From NCBI GenBank assembly GCA_902536555.1, contig CACAXR010000010.1:1-32424 (forward strand): a DNA stretch of 32,424 nucleotides. Direction: 5' to 3'. Below the pieces are notes generated by a model. The model saw only the letters and a list, made by a program, of their open reading frames with translations, made no database searches and was not told where the DNA came from. This document shows, piece after piece, positions 1 to 7,448 of the stretch. The DNA is from an uncultured Prochlorococcus sp. GTDB lineage: Bacteria > Cyanobacteriota > Cyanobacteriia > PCC-6307 > Cyanobiaceae. The first letter of the stretch is position 1; the number at the start of each line of letters is the position of its first letter. Both the position numbers and the translations under genes were made by a program.

Positions 1-1
1 C

Positions 2-1111
2 GGGCTTCAGGATTTACTTGAATATAGATGGAAGAATACTGTAAGTTTTTTTGGTCATGGAGCTTTAGAAGAACAGGACGACGAGAATAAAGCCACGGAA
101 CATTCACTAGATTATGGACTATTTGATAAGAAGAAACTCCACAATTTTTGGTTTAATGAATGTAATAAGTCTTTTATTAAATGGCATCAAGGCTTTGCAA
201 GCAAAATACATTATGAAAAATATAAAAGTACAGTAACCACAAAAGATGGCAAGACTTATTCTGCAAGATTAGTAGTAGATGCGACAGGATATGATCCTGT
301 TTTTCTTAAATTAAAATCGTGTGGTCCTTTAGCAGTACAAACTTGTTATGGGATAGTGGGTAATTTTAGTAAACCTCCACTGAAAAAAGGGCAGTTTGTA
401 TTAATGGACTATAGAAATGACCATCTTAATGAAGAGCAAAGAAAAGAACCGCCCACTTTTCTTTATGCCATGGATATGGGAAATGGGAAATATTTTCTTG
501 AAGAGACATCTCTTGGTTTAGTAAATCCTCTAACAATGGAAAATTTAAAAGAGAGACTAGAGAAGAGGCTCTCTTATAGAGATATATCAATCACAAGCAT
601 GCAACACGAAGAGCTGGGTTTGTTTTTACCAATGAATATGCCAATACCAGATTTCAAACAACAAATACTCGGATATGGTGGTGCGGCTTCAATGGTACAT
701 CCTGCATCCGGATATTTAATAGGAAATGTTTTAAGAAGAGCTCCACTTGTCGCAAAAGCAGTTTCAGAAGCAATTAAAAACAAAAATCTTAGTACCTACC
801 ATATTGCTAGAAAAGGTTGGGAAACTTTATGGTCAAAAGAATTAATTAGAAAGAAATCACTTTACCAATTTGGATTAGAAAAACTCATGAGGTTTGATGA
901 AAAACTATTGAGAGAATTCTTTGGCAGTTTTTTCCAATTACCTAAAAATCAATGGTATGGTTTTCTAACTGATACTCTTTCATTAAGAGAGATTGTATAT
1001 GCGATGTGGATAATGTTTATTAAGGCTCCATGGAGCGTAAAGAAAGGTCTTATGATTATGCATGGTAGAGAATTTAAAATGTTACTTAGGATAATATTTC
1101 CAAATATATAG
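2..1111 (+). CDS. crtL: Lycopene cyclase (CrtL family), 3' part; probably the epsilon-type
   Basis: The reading frame is open from base 2 to a TAG at 1109-1111, so the N-terminus, with the FAD-binding GxGxxG motif, lies outside the window. The visible 369 residues match plant/cyanobacterial CrtL lycopene cyclases: LVVDATGYDP, AVQTCYGIVGNFSKPP, GQFVLMDYR, PPTFLYAMDMG, EETSLG and the C-terminal block GYGGAASMVHPASGYLIG. The family closes the ionone rings of lycopene to give beta- or alpha-carotene precursors at the membrane. Prochlorococcus is known to carry two such genes, CrtL-b (beta only) and CrtL-e (makes both ring types). The GAASMVHP block resembles plant epsilon cyclases more than beta cyclases, and I recall the second cyclase lying a few genes from pcb, so I lean to CrtL-e. 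That subtype is an inference; membership of the lycopene cyclase family is firm. The SDR gene starts 7 nt downstream and is probably cotranscribed. Confidence 0.9.
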   Translation, partial: GLQDLLEYRWKNTVSFFGHGALEEQDDENKATEHSLDYGLFDKKKLHNFWFNECNKSFIKWHQGFASKIHYEKYKSTVTTKDGKTYSARLVVDATGYDPVFLKLKSCGPLAVQTCYGIVGNFSKPPLKKGQFVLMDYRNDHLNEEQRKEPPTFLYAMDMGNGKYFLEETSLGLVNPLTMENLKERLEKRLSYRDISITSMQHEELGLFLPMNMPIPDFKQQILGYGGAASMVHPASGYLIGNVLRRAPLVAKAVSEAIKNKNLSTYHIARKGWETLWSKELIRKKSLYQFGLEKLMRFDEKLLREFFGSFFQLPKNQWYGFLTDTLSLREIVYAMWIMFIKAPWSVKKGLMIMHGREFKMLLRIIFPNI

Positions 1112-1118
1112 TTTAAAA

Positions 1119-1826
1119 ATGAGAACCATACTAATAAGTGGAGCTAATAGAGGTATTGGAATAAATATTGCACATAAAGAATTAAAAGAAGGAAATAGAA
1201 TTAGTGTCGGAATAAGAGATTTAGAAGCATTAAAAGGAAGTATTATTGATCCAAATAAATGGCCAAAAGGAAGAATTATAATTAACGAATATGATGCATT
1301 AAAAAAAATTACAGCCGAAAATTGGATAAAGAATACTGTGGATAAATTTGGAGAATTTGATTCAGTAATAAATTGTTCTGGAGTATTATCGAAAGTTCCT
1401 TTTTTATTCAAAGATGGCGATGAAAAAGATATTTTAAATACACTAAATATTAACTTTTTGGCAATTTGGAATTTATGTAGGCTTTCTTGGGATCATTTAT
1501 GCGCCTCAGGCAGAGGAAGAATTATTGTTTTAGTTTCAATGAGTGGGAAAAGATCTAAAGGCGATCTAGCCGCTTATTCTTCTTCAAAGTTTGCTTTGAT
1601 GGGATTATGCCAAACAATGAAAAATAAAGGTTGGGATCAAAATATAAGGATTACAGCAATTTGCCCAAGTTGGGTTAATACAGAAATGGCTCAAAATATC
1701 TCTGCCCTAGACAAATCGAGCATGACACAACCAGAAGATATTGCTGAAATATGCTCAACGATTCTGAAGTTACCTACCCAATCAGTTCCATTTGAAATTG
1801 CCCTAAATTGTAATTATGAAATCTAG
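1119..1826 (+). CDS. Short-chain dehydrogenase/reductase (SDR)
   Basis: A classical SDR of 235 aa, a normal length for the family. The Rossmann nucleotide-binding motif SGANRGIG lies at residues 7-14, the NNAG-like motif appears as NCSG near residue 88, an active-site serine lies in the SMSG segment, and the catalytic Tyr153-xxx-Lys157 (YSSSK) is intact. It should therefore be an active NAD(P)-dependent oxidoreductase; the substrate cannot be read from sequence. It follows the lycopene cyclase by 7 nt on the same strand, which allows a role in carotenoid or other isoprenoid chemistry but does not prove one. Its TAG stop interlocks with the stop codon of the convergent GIY-YIG-like gene (shared CTAG at 1823-1826). 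Confidence 0.9.
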   Translation: MRTILISGANRGIGINIAHKELKEGNRISVGIRDLEALKGSIIDPNKWPKGRIIINEYDALKKITAENWIKNTVDKFGEFDSVINCSGVLSKVPFLFKDGDEKDILNTLNINFLAIWNLCRLSWDHLCASGRGRIIVLVSMSGKRSKGDLAAYSSSKFALMGLCQTMKNKGWDQNIRITAICPSWVNTEMAQNISALDKSSMTQPEDIAEICSTILKLPTQSVPFEIALNCNYEI

Positions 1827-2365
1827 CCTAATTTTAAAATTAAGTAAGCCATTGAGAGCATTGCAATTGCTATAAATAAACCTTTTATTCGGTTAGTGAA
1901 CAATGAAAAAAGAGATAAATCTTCAGAAAAGTATCCACCAAAACTACCCGTGATGAATAATATAACCATTGGTAGAGATGCCATGCCAAAAGAATAAGAT
2001 ATAGCCTTTAGAAATCCAAAATTAAGATAATTAAAAATAAAAAAACTTAATGAAAATAATAAAAAAGATGCAAATAGAGTAATGGAGACTTCAGCATCTA
2101 AAGTGTGCGGTATGGTTCCCTTTAATTCAAATTGCTTTTTGCATTCTATAATTTGTCTTTTTGAAAGCTTTAAATAACCAGTTTCAGGAATTCTTTGCGA
2201 CTTATATTTTCTTAGTAATCTCGCTTCCAGAGTTTCTGGCTCCTTTGTCATAATTGATGTTAATAATTCATCTGGTTTTAATTTCTTAATTTTCTTTTCA
2301 AGATTATCCGTTTTCCCAATTCTATATAGGTCTCCTACCCTAATAAGGTAAACATATCCCGACAT
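1823..2365 (-). CDS. GIY-YIG-like (T5orf172/Mug113-type) domain with C-terminal membrane segments
   Basis: The protein has 180 aa and an ATG start. The N-terminus reads YVYLIRVGDLYRIGKT (about residues 4-19), matching the GIY (YVYLI) and YIG (YRIGKT) halves of the GIY-YIG nuclease superfamily, closest to the T5orf172/Mug113 branch. A conserved Glu region follows (ETLEARLLRKY), then PETGYLKLS in place of the usual EWF block. The position normally holding the catalytic Arg after GxTxN seems to be Lys (NLEKKIKKLK). From about residue 93 to the end the chain is hydrophobic, with about three membrane segments broken by a loop near 150-160. A soluble nuclease-like domain anchored in the membrane is unusual. 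It may be a degenerate, non-cleaving module. It is divergent from the GST gene and convergent with the SDR gene. The exact function is unknown. Confidence 0.75.
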   Translation of the reverse strand: MSGYVYLIRVGDLYRIGKTDNLEKKIKKLKPDELLTSIMTKEPETLEARLLRKYKSQRIPETGYLKLSKRQIIECKKQFELKGTIPHTLDAEVSITLFASFLLFSLSFFIFNYLNFGFLKAISYSFGMASLPMVILFITGSFGGYFSEDLSLFSLFTNRIKGLFIAIAMLSMAYLILKLG

Positions 2366-2439
2366 TTGCGTTGTAAAATTAATACTAATTCTATTTAGAT
2401 AATACTAAATGAATCAATGAAATTAAAAGTTTTTACAAA

Positions 2440-3099
2440 ATGACAAACGATATTTTATATTCATTTCGAAGATGTCCATACGCAATTCGTGTTAGATGGG
2501 CTCTATTAATTTGTGAAATCAACGTAGAAATAAGAGAAATTGATTTAAAAAATAAACCCCTTGATTTTCTAAATAAATCAAAGACAAAAACGGTTCCAAT
2601 ACTTATTAAAAAAAATAGTGAAGTTATTGAAGAAAGCCTTGAAATCATCCTATGGGCGCTCTCAGAATCTAAGAAAGAAAATATTAAAGCTATTTATTTT
2701 CCTGATAATAAGAGGAAAGATATTTTTGAAATAATTAATGAAAACGATAAAGAATTCAAATATCATTTAGATCGATTTAAATATGGCACAAGATATTTGA
2801 ATAGTAATGAAGAATTTCATTTCACAAATGCGATTAAATTTATCAAAAGATGGAATGAACTACTGGCAGAAAACAAATACTTTTTTGGAGATACCCCCAC
2901 AATCGCTGATTGGTCTATTTGGCCTTTTGTAAGACAATTTAGAATCGCTTGTGAAAGTCAAAAAAGAACAAATTATTTTGAGCCCTCAATAAAAAACTGG
3001 TTAAATTCGTTTGAGAAAAATAGAGAATTTAATTCCTTAATGTATAAATACGAATTATGGGGACCATATTCTAGAAAGAATTATTTTCCTTCAAATTAG
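2440..3099 (+). CDS. Glutathione S-transferase family protein
   Basis: The 219-aa length is typical of soluble GSTs. The N-terminal thioredoxin-like domain (about 1-75) starts ILYSFRRCPYAIRVRWAL with a glutaredoxin-like C12-P-Y-A motif. It continues through KTVPILIK, the cis-proline region, and EESLEIILWAL, the glutathione gamma-Glu/Ser contact region. The all-helical C-terminal domain includes FFGDTPTIADWSIWPFVRQF, the conserved N-capping/Asp motif of GSTs. It is predicted cytosolic. The presence of Cys rather than Ser/Tyr at the active site suggests an omega/beta-like thiol transferase or dehydroascorbate-reductase-type chemistry, but this is inference. The gene is divergent from the GIY-YIG-like gene (74-bp gap) and its stop interlocks with that of the convergent 85-aa gene. 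Confidence 0.88.
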   Translation: MTNDILYSFRRCPYAIRVRWALLICEINVEIREIDLKNKPLDFLNKSKTKTVPILIKKNSEVIEESLEIILWALSESKKENIKAIYFPDNKRKDIFEIINENDKEFKYHLDRFKYGTRYLNSNEEFHFTNAIKFIKRWNELLAENKYFFGDTPTIADWSIWPFVRQFRIACESQKRTNYFEPSIKNWLNSFEKNREFNSLMYKYELWGPYSRKNYFPSN

Positions 3100-3353
3100 C
3101 TTTCTAATAACTTTCTCTTCTCAATTATACGTGCTAACTCCAAAAAATATCCTGCAGTTCTAAATTTACCAATATTCTTTTCTTTAAAATCAAGGTCGCT
3201 TCTTATTTCAGCAGTCTCAGCCATAAGCAAATCCAAATCATTTGATCCAAGACTATATAATTCACCGAGTTCGATTTCCCTCCCAAGTAAATGACTCCTA
3301 AACCACTTCCCTTTATTTTCTTGAGGCGGAATATCGAAGGAAGCAAATGACAT
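3096..3353 (-). CDS. Conserved small protein of unknown function (85 aa)
   Basis: An 85-aa acidic/charged protein starting at ATG with no signal peptide or membrane segment. The sequence contains KWFRSHLLGREIELGELYSL, then a helical, charged C-terminal half ending LARIIEKRKLLES. I do not recognise a named domain, though the sharply conserved-looking aromatic/Gly pattern and normal codon use suggest a genuine cyanobacterial family rather than a chance ORF. It lies 39 nt downstream of nothing on its own strand except the GltS gene's 3' neighbour region: gltS ends at 3393, so gltS and this gene are transcribed in the same direction with a 39-nt gap and may be cotranscribed. The TAA stop overlaps the GST stop in antiparallel (TTAG at 3096-3099). 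Confidence 0.7.
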   Translation of the reverse strand: MSFASFDIPPQENKGKWFRSHLLGREIELGELYSLGSNDLDLLMAETAEIRSDLDFKEKNIGKFRTAGYFLELARIIEKRKLLES

Positions 3354-3392
3354 TTAAAAAATAAAAACTATTATAAGAGTATTCTAGAGTTA

Positions 3393-4781
3393 TTAAAGAG
3401 ATTTTTTCAATTCTCCTTTATTAAAAATATATGCAATAAGAAGAATTACAAATGTAATTACAGCACAAATTTCTGACCAATAATCTATTCCAATTTTTGC
3501 AATCATCAAAGGTGCCAAAACTGTGAAAAATCCCCCTGATAGAACTAATTGTGCGAATAGCTGTTTTGATGTAAAAATTGGGAGAGTTCTAGAAATATTT
3601 TTGGGATCTGCAAGCCTTAAGAGAAGTAATCCTGAAGCAACTACACCTGTAGAGTTTCCAAACTCTATCAAACTTTTTTCAAACCAGTATTCATCAAATA
3701 TAAAGTATGCAAAATAAGCAATACAAATTAAATTCCAAAGTAACCCAAAAATAGTAAAAACTAAGATTAATTTCCAATTTTCAAAAACAATAGAAATATC
3801 TAAGCTTGCCATAGCCGAAAAAATCAATAGATCAGTAGATAAAATCCCTATCTCTCTTTGCAAAATATTTGAAATAAATTCTGTATTTTTGGTTTTTTCT
3901 AAAATATATCTAATAAGGAGCGAACCTATTAGAATAAAGGGGAATACTGGAAGCGAAAAAATAATTTCTCTAGAGAAGTCACCAAAAGGATTTGAGATAT
4001 ATTTTAAAAATTTAAGTAATAAAACACCAAAAGAAATTGCCAAGCCAGAGAATCCAAGATTTATTATCAAAATTCTTAAATCCGCAAAAATTCCTATCTT
4101 TGTATTTTCTTTTTGATTATCTTTTTTTTCGGAAATTTCCTCTGTATCTGTAATACCAAAAGTCCTTCCAATGAAAATAAAAATGCTGCCCAATAATGAA
4201 GATGATAAAAGACCCATTGTTGCCATAGCCAGACCGAGATCTAAACCATTTGGGAAACCTAACCTATTAAAACTCTCTCCGATGATTGATGCCGCTCCAT
4301 GCCCCCCCTCAAAACCAACCTCGATCAAACATCCCATTAGAGGATTAGTATCCATAGTTGGGGGCAAAAAATATTTAACAACTAAACCACCAACAAAAAA
4401 TTGTCCGAAACCTAGGGAAAGAGCAAGCAAAAATTGATTAAAAATAGGTTTAACTAAACCACTTATATTTGGGATAGGTCTGCCCATCATTAAAGTTGCG
4501 AAAACTAATGATAAAAGAGGAGTAGGAAAATTACTCCAAACATTAATTGTTTCTTTGGGCAAGAAGTGTATCGCTCCAAATGGACCTATAGATATACCTA
4601 AAAATCCTGATATTACTGCTATTGGCAGTCCAAATCTCTCGAGCTGAACAGCCAGTTTTAATCTCCTCCCAAAAATCAAGAAAAAAATTATAATTAAAAA
4701 TCCCAAAAAACTTATATATATAGAATTTGAAAAAATATTTTTATCCTGTAGAGAAATAATATTCAATGAATTCAATAACAT
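3393..4781 (-). CDS. gltS: Sodium/glutamate symporter family (GltS-like)
   Basis: A 462-aa integral membrane protein with about ten hydrophobic segments spread over the whole length. The family hallmark is seen in the centre: IEVGFEGGHGAASIIGESF corresponds to the GGHG motif of bacterial GltS carriers, and a second pseudo-symmetrical hairpin (FGNSTGVVASGLLLLRLADP) lies in the C-terminal half. GltS proteins import glutamate with Na+ across the inner membrane; substrate specificity here is inferred from the family only. The protein is longer than E. coli GltS (about 400 aa), with a larger charged linker near residues 210-225 (EISEKKDNQKENTK). It lies downstream of pcb on the same strand, but a strong intrinsic terminator in the 93-nt gap suggests it has its own promoter. 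Confidence 0.85.
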   Translation of the reverse strand: MLLNSLNIISLQDKNIFSNSIYISFLGFLIIIFFLIFGRRLKLAVQLERFGLPIAVISGFLGISIGPFGAIHFLPKETINVWSNFPTPLLSLVFATLMMGRPIPNISGLVKPIFNQFLLALSLGFGQFFVGGLVVKYFLPPTMDTNPLMGCLIEVGFEGGHGAASIIGESFNRLGFPNGLDLGLAMATMGLLSSSLLGSIFIFIGRTFGITDTEEISEKKDNQKENTKIGIFADLRILIINLGFSGLAISFGVLLLKFLKYISNPFGDFSREIIFSLPVFPFILIGSLLIRYILEKTKNTEFISNILQREIGILSTDLLIFSAMASLDISIVFENWKLILVFTIFGLLWNLICIAYFAYFIFDEYWFEKSLIEFGNSTGVVASGLLLLRLADPKNISRTLPIFTSKQLFAQLVLSGGFFTVLAPLMIAKIGIDYWSEICAVITFVILLIAYIFNKGELKKSL

Positions 4782-4823
4782 ATACTAATAAATCTAAATT
4801 AATAAACAAAATTTTTCAAATAA

Positions 4824-4850
4824 AAAAGGCTCCGGTTAGAGGAGCCTTTT
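4824..4850 (-). terminator. Intrinsic terminator of pcb
   Basis: A perfect 10-bp stem, AAAAGGCTCC at 4824-4833 pairing with GGAGCCTTTT at 4841-4850 around a 7-nt loop. On the minus strand the stem is followed by a run of six U residues (complement of 4822-4827). It begins about 25 nt beyond the pcb stop codon. The stem is symmetrical enough to work on the plus strand too, but no plus-strand gene precedes it. It is the clearest terminator in the window. Confidence 0.9.
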
Positions 4851-4874
4851 GATATTAATAAAGAAATTTAGGAA

Positions 4875-5933
4875 TTAATCCTTAAGTGTAACTGTTGCGC
4901 TATCAATATTACTAATAGCATTTGTAACTCTCTTAAAGTCAAAGCCTAAAGCTCTTAAAGCATGCCACAGGTGACCTTGAATAAAGAAAAATCCAAAGTA
5001 GTAGTGAACATTAGCTAACCAAGCTCTCGAGGTATAAGTACCATCAGGGAGGTCAACAGTATCAACCCAATATGGAGAAATACTAAACTTTAATTCAAGT
5101 GGTTCACCAAAAAACTCAACTGGATAAACAGTTGTATTAGATGCACTCCAGAAAGCAGCAATAATTGCCATCCAACCTATACCTGCCAAGGACCATGAAA
5201 GTACTGCTTCTGCAGATAAAAGACCCTTACCTTTGAATTTGGTATATTCACCAACTTGCTTGGTTGCGATATGCCAGGAGCCACCTGTTATTAAAACAAA
5301 TGCTAAGAAAGCATGGCCTCCCATCACATCCTCTAAATCATCAATCAGAAGGAAATCTGTCTGGTGATTCCAAATCTCGGCTAGATTTAAATCATACTCA
5401 ACTTGCCTTACTGCTCCAATTGCTGGGTCATAAACCCCGTGAACTCGAGCCCATTCAACAAGAAGAATAACTGCAAATCCAAGAATAATTAAATGGTGAC
5501 CAAGAATAAATGTCAATTTATCAGGATTATCCCATTCGATATTGAATTTTCTTGCTCTTGCGACTTCAGAATCTTCTAAATTTCCGGGAAGAAGAAGAGA
5601 ATGTAAAAGTCCTCCAGCTGCTAAGACCATAGAGGAAACTAAGTGAACAATTGCTATCGCGAGGACAGGCTTTGTATCTCCCATCATTACTCCATCAGCA
5701 TCAAACCCAATTCCTAGGGTCGCCAAATGAGGAAGTGCGATAAGAGGTTGGTGTCCCATTGGAACACTTGGGTCAAATCGTGAAAGTTCGAAAAGGGTGA
5801 AAGCACCCGCCCAGAAAACGATTAATCCTGCATGAGCTACATGAGCAGCAATGAATTTTCCTGAGCGATTTGCTACACCTGAATTACCAGCCCACCATCC
5901 ATAGGTGGTATCTGGATTACCATAGGTTTGCAT
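4875..5933 (-). CDS. pcbA: Divinyl chlorophyll a/b-binding light-harvesting protein Pcb
   Basis: A 352-aa antenna protein of the CP43/IsiA/Pcb family, starting [21 protein letters not shown], the typical Pcb N-terminus. Six membrane helices are visible, with His residues placed to ligate chlorophyll: [54 protein letters not shown], the [16 protein letters not shown] helix, and [26 protein letters not shown]. It lacks the large lumenal loop of CP43 (about 460 aa), as expected for Pcb. In Prochlorococcus this protein surrounds the photosystems in the thylakoid and replaces phycobilisomes; high-light strains usually have a single copy. It is followed by a strong terminator, so probably monocistronic, and preceded by an unusually long upstream region that suggests regulated, high-level expression. 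Confidence 0.97.
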   Translation of the reverse strand: MQTYGNPDTTYGWWAGNSGVANRSGKFIAAHVAHAGLIVFWAGAFTLFELSRFDPSVPMGHQPLIALPHLATLGIGFDADGVMMGDTKPVLAIAIVHLVSSMVLAAGGLLHSLLLPGNLEDSEVARARKFNIEWDNPDKLTFILGHHLIILGFAVILLVEWARVHGVYDPAIGAVRQVEYDLNLAEIWNHQTDFLLIDDLEDVMGGHAFLAFVLITGGSWHIATKQVGEYTKFKGKGLLSAEAVLSWSLAGIGWMAIIAAFWSASNTTVYPVEFFGEPLELKFSISPYWVDTVDLPDGTYTSRAWLANVHYYFGFFFIQGHLWHALRALGFDFKRVTNAISNIDSATVTLKD

Positions 5934-5976
5934 TTAGGAATTGATTAGCTTAAACGTTTTGAGAATACTTTATATT

Positions 5977-5986
5977 TCACCAAACA
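5977..5986. repeat. Decamer TCACCAAACA, copy 1, upstream of pcb
   Basis: Identical to the copy at 6030-6039. The spacing of 53 bp is close to five helical turns, which would put both on the same face of DNA. This copy overlaps the expected core promoter of pcb. Binding function is inference. Confidence 0.4.
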
Positions 5987-6029
5987 GTTTAATTCATAAC
6001 AAAATTGTAAAGGTTAGTAATCCTAGCTA

Positions 6030-6039
6030 TCACCAAACA
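6030..6039. repeat. Decamer TCACCAAACA, copy 2, upstream of pcb
   Basis: Second identical copy, about 100 bp upstream of the pcb start codon. The flanks also share an AT-rich ctat/tatat context. In an AT-rich genome a short repeat may arise by chance. Confidence 0.4.
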
Positions 6040-6262
6040 AAAAATCTTCATAAGGAAATCCAACAGCAAAGAAGGTAGATTTTATGTAGAAAAACTTTTC
6101 TCAGAGATATAAGTTTTATAAAAAAAACCATTATTTTCAATTCAAATAAGCTTAAAAAATTTCATTTTGCTGACATTAAACGATGTTTTGTTTCATTAAA
6201 CCATTCTGTTTATTGCCTCATTCCCAAACAATTATTAAATATGGGATAAGACATCTAATATT

Positions 6263-6439
6263 ATGACTACCTTTCAAGAGTCTTCTAGAAAATTTTCACT
6301 AGAAATGAAATCGGAAGTTCATTACAAAAAAGCTGCAAAATCATACAGAAAATCAAAGCAATATATAAATATGATTAACTTATATCCAACTTTGCAAAAC
6401 ACTCTAATTGAGTGTAAGGATGAGAATCTAATTGAATAA
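6263..6439 (+). CDS. Small basic protein of unknown function (58 aa)
   Basis: ATG at 6263 to TAA at 6437-6439, 58 residues beginning MTTFQESSRKFSLEMKSEVH and ending IECKDENLIE. The central part is rich in Lys, Tyr and Ser (YKKAAKSYRKSKQYINM), likely helical and strongly basic, with no signal peptide or membrane segment. I do not recognise a domain. Reasons to take it as real: it fills an otherwise empty gap, is divergent from pcb, uses codons like its neighbours, and ends just before the convergent helix-turn-helix-like gene. No good Shine-Dalgarno is visible. Small Lys-rich proteins of this kind are common in Prochlorococcus, but I cannot confirm homologues. Confidence 0.5.
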   Translation: MTTFQESSRKFSLEMKSEVHYKKAAKSYRKSKQYINMINLYPTLQNTLIECKDENLIE

Positions 6440-6486
6440 AATTTTAAATATTTTTTTCAAATTAATCAAAAAAATATATTTAGTTT

Positions 6487-6720
6487 TTAGGCTGCGATAT
6501 TATAGTTTTCCTCAAAATAAAATTTATTAATTATTTTTCTGCACATTTTTATATTGTAAAGAGCTTTGGGTTTCCAAGGTTTTTTCTGACCGAGTGGAGA
6601 GCTTTTCCAATGAATACCAGGCTTAAGTATTCCATTTTCACGTAAAAAAGAAAGTTTAATTTCAGTTATTCCTAGTTTTTCCGCGGTTAACTCAGATGAG
6701 CTCCATATATCCCCTAACAT
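6487..6720 (-). CDS. Small helix-turn-helix-like (Xis/MerR-type) protein (77 aa)
   Basis: 77 residues from an ATG. The N-terminal half, SSSELTAEKLGITEIKLSFL followed by RENGILKPGIHW, has the layout of excisionase/MerR-type winged helix-turn-helix domains: helix, GI turn, recognition helix, then a 'wing' ending in GxHW. The basic tail (KKPWKPKALYNIKMCRKIINKF) could contact DNA. It is thus a candidate small DNA-binding protein or architectural regulator. No integrase or phage gene is nearby, so a recombination role is not supported. It lies on the same strand as hisS and the two unknowns upstream but is separated from them by 135 nt, and is convergent with the 58-aa ORF. Its targets are unknown. 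Confidence 0.6.
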   Translation of the reverse strand: MLGDIWSSSELTAEKLGITEIKLSFLRENGILKPGIHWKSSPLGQKKPWKPKALYNIKMCRKIINKFYFEENYNIAA

Positions 6721-6855
6721 TGGAAAAAGTAAATATTATTAATCCTTAATAACGTTAAATTTATTTTTTTGAAAGGGGTAAAACTTTTAAATAATTATTA
6801 AATCACAAAAACCTAGTATTTATAAAGAGAAGAACTTTGAAAGATTTATTTAAAA

Positions 6856-7155
6856 TTAAGAAATATTAAACAAAGAATCTTCATTAATAAATATCTCATC
6901 AATACTTTCTCGTTTTTTTTGGGATTTAAAGTCAACATATTCTTCACTTATCGATTGAAGCTTTGGAAGATTGATCCAACCCTTATGCCAATTTCCACTA
7001 TTTATTAATTCTTCGTAAGAAATTTCTAAATTTATTTCAGAATCAACTACAGAAACCATTAAAAAAGTAATATTTCCTTTTTCTTTAGTCTCATTTACTA
7101 AAACAAAATGTCTTAATCCATTTATGGATTTATTAGAAGTCCAGAAATTTTCCAT
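6856..7155 (-). CDS. TIGR02450-like small conserved protein (99 aa)
   Basis: 99 residues from ATG. The pattern LRHFVLVNE, then a beta-rich segment ITFLMVSVVDSEINLEISYEELINSGNWHKGWINLP, matches the 'tryptophan-rich' TIGR02450 family seen in cyanobacteria and proteobacteria (HF, then EL-x-xSxxW-x-xGW). The N-terminal SKWT motif of that family is not intact here; FWTSNKSINGL stands in its place, so this is a divergent member or a sister family. The C-terminal 25 residues are charged. No membrane segment or signal. The biochemical role of the family is unknown. It starts 2 nt after the stop of the 97-aa gene, so it is likely translated from the hisS transcript. Confidence 0.6.
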   Translation of the reverse strand: MENFWTSNKSINGLRHFVLVNETKEKGNITFLMVSVVDSEINLEISYEELINSGNWHKGWINLPKLQSISEEYVDFKSQKKRESIDEIFINEDSLFNIS

Positions 7156-7157
7156 AA

Positions 7158-7448
7158 TTATTTTTTCTTAATGTTCTCCTCAGAATTTTCTCTGGATATT
7201 TTTTTATATTCATTTCTAATTTCATCTAATAAAAGTTTTCTTCTATCCATATAGTTAACAGAATCTTGATTTGATAAGTTATATCTTTCTTTTTTAGTTA
7301 AATTCATCCAATTATTAAGATTCTTCTTGTTGAAAGTTGTTAATTTTTTAGCCTTCAAAACTTTTTGTTTTCTATTTAATTTAAGAAAAGTCCTTAAATT
7401 AAAAAAAACAAATATAGAAAGAAAAATTATTACTAACGTTAAGAGCAT
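7158..7448 (-). CDS. Membrane-anchored small protein with charged helical tail (96 aa)
   Basis: One N-terminal membrane segment, LLTLVIIFLSIFVFFNLRTF, is followed by a long, strongly charged region (KLNRKQKVLKAKK, then ERYNLSNQDSVNYMDRRKLLLDEIRNEYKKI) likely to be cytoplasmic helix or coiled coil. I chose the ATG at 7448, which overlaps the hisS stop as TGATG and suggests coupled translation; a GTG one codon upstream (7451) would also overlap hisS. Not recognised as a named family. Codon use matches neighbours. The position between hisS and the TIGR02450-like gene suggests simple cotranscription rather than a functional link to tRNA charging. Confidence 0.65.
   Translation of the reverse strand: MLLTLVIIFLSIFVFFNLRTFLKLNRKQKVLKAKKLTTFNKKNLNNWMNLTKKERYNLSNQDSVNYMDRRKLLLDEIRNEYKKISRENSEENIKKK

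Larger units (their letters stand above)
5934..6262. promoter_or_regulatory. Upstream region of pcb and the 58-aa ORF (329 bp without an assigned gene)
   Basis: This is the longest gene-free stretch in the window, between the divergent pcb start (5933) and a small ORF at 6263. On the minus strand a possible -10 box TATAAA lies about 37-42 nt before the pcb ATG (complement near 5970-5975), without a clear -35, as is common in Prochlorococcus. No Shine-Dalgarno is visible before the pcb ATG. Two identical decamers, TCACCAAACA, lie at 5977-5986 and 6030-6039, 53 bp apart. A further direct repeat CATTAAAC occurs at 6174-6181 and 6194-6201, 20 bp apart, flanking an AAACGATGTTT inverted repeat. No hairpin-plus-T-run or tRNA was seen. 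The promoter positions are guesses; the repeats are seen directly. Confidence 0.4.

Noticed and set aside
4171-4437. Plus-strand open frame opposite gltS
   Set aside because: Shadow of the membrane-protein coding strand, no start context or homology pattern.
6445-6482. AT-only inverted repeat TAAATATTTTTTT / AAAAAAATATATTTA between the convergent 58-aa and 77-aa genes, possibly a bidirectional terminator
   Set aside because: The stem has no G-C pairs and one bulge, so the predicted stability is low; in a genome this AT-rich such repeats are expected by chance.
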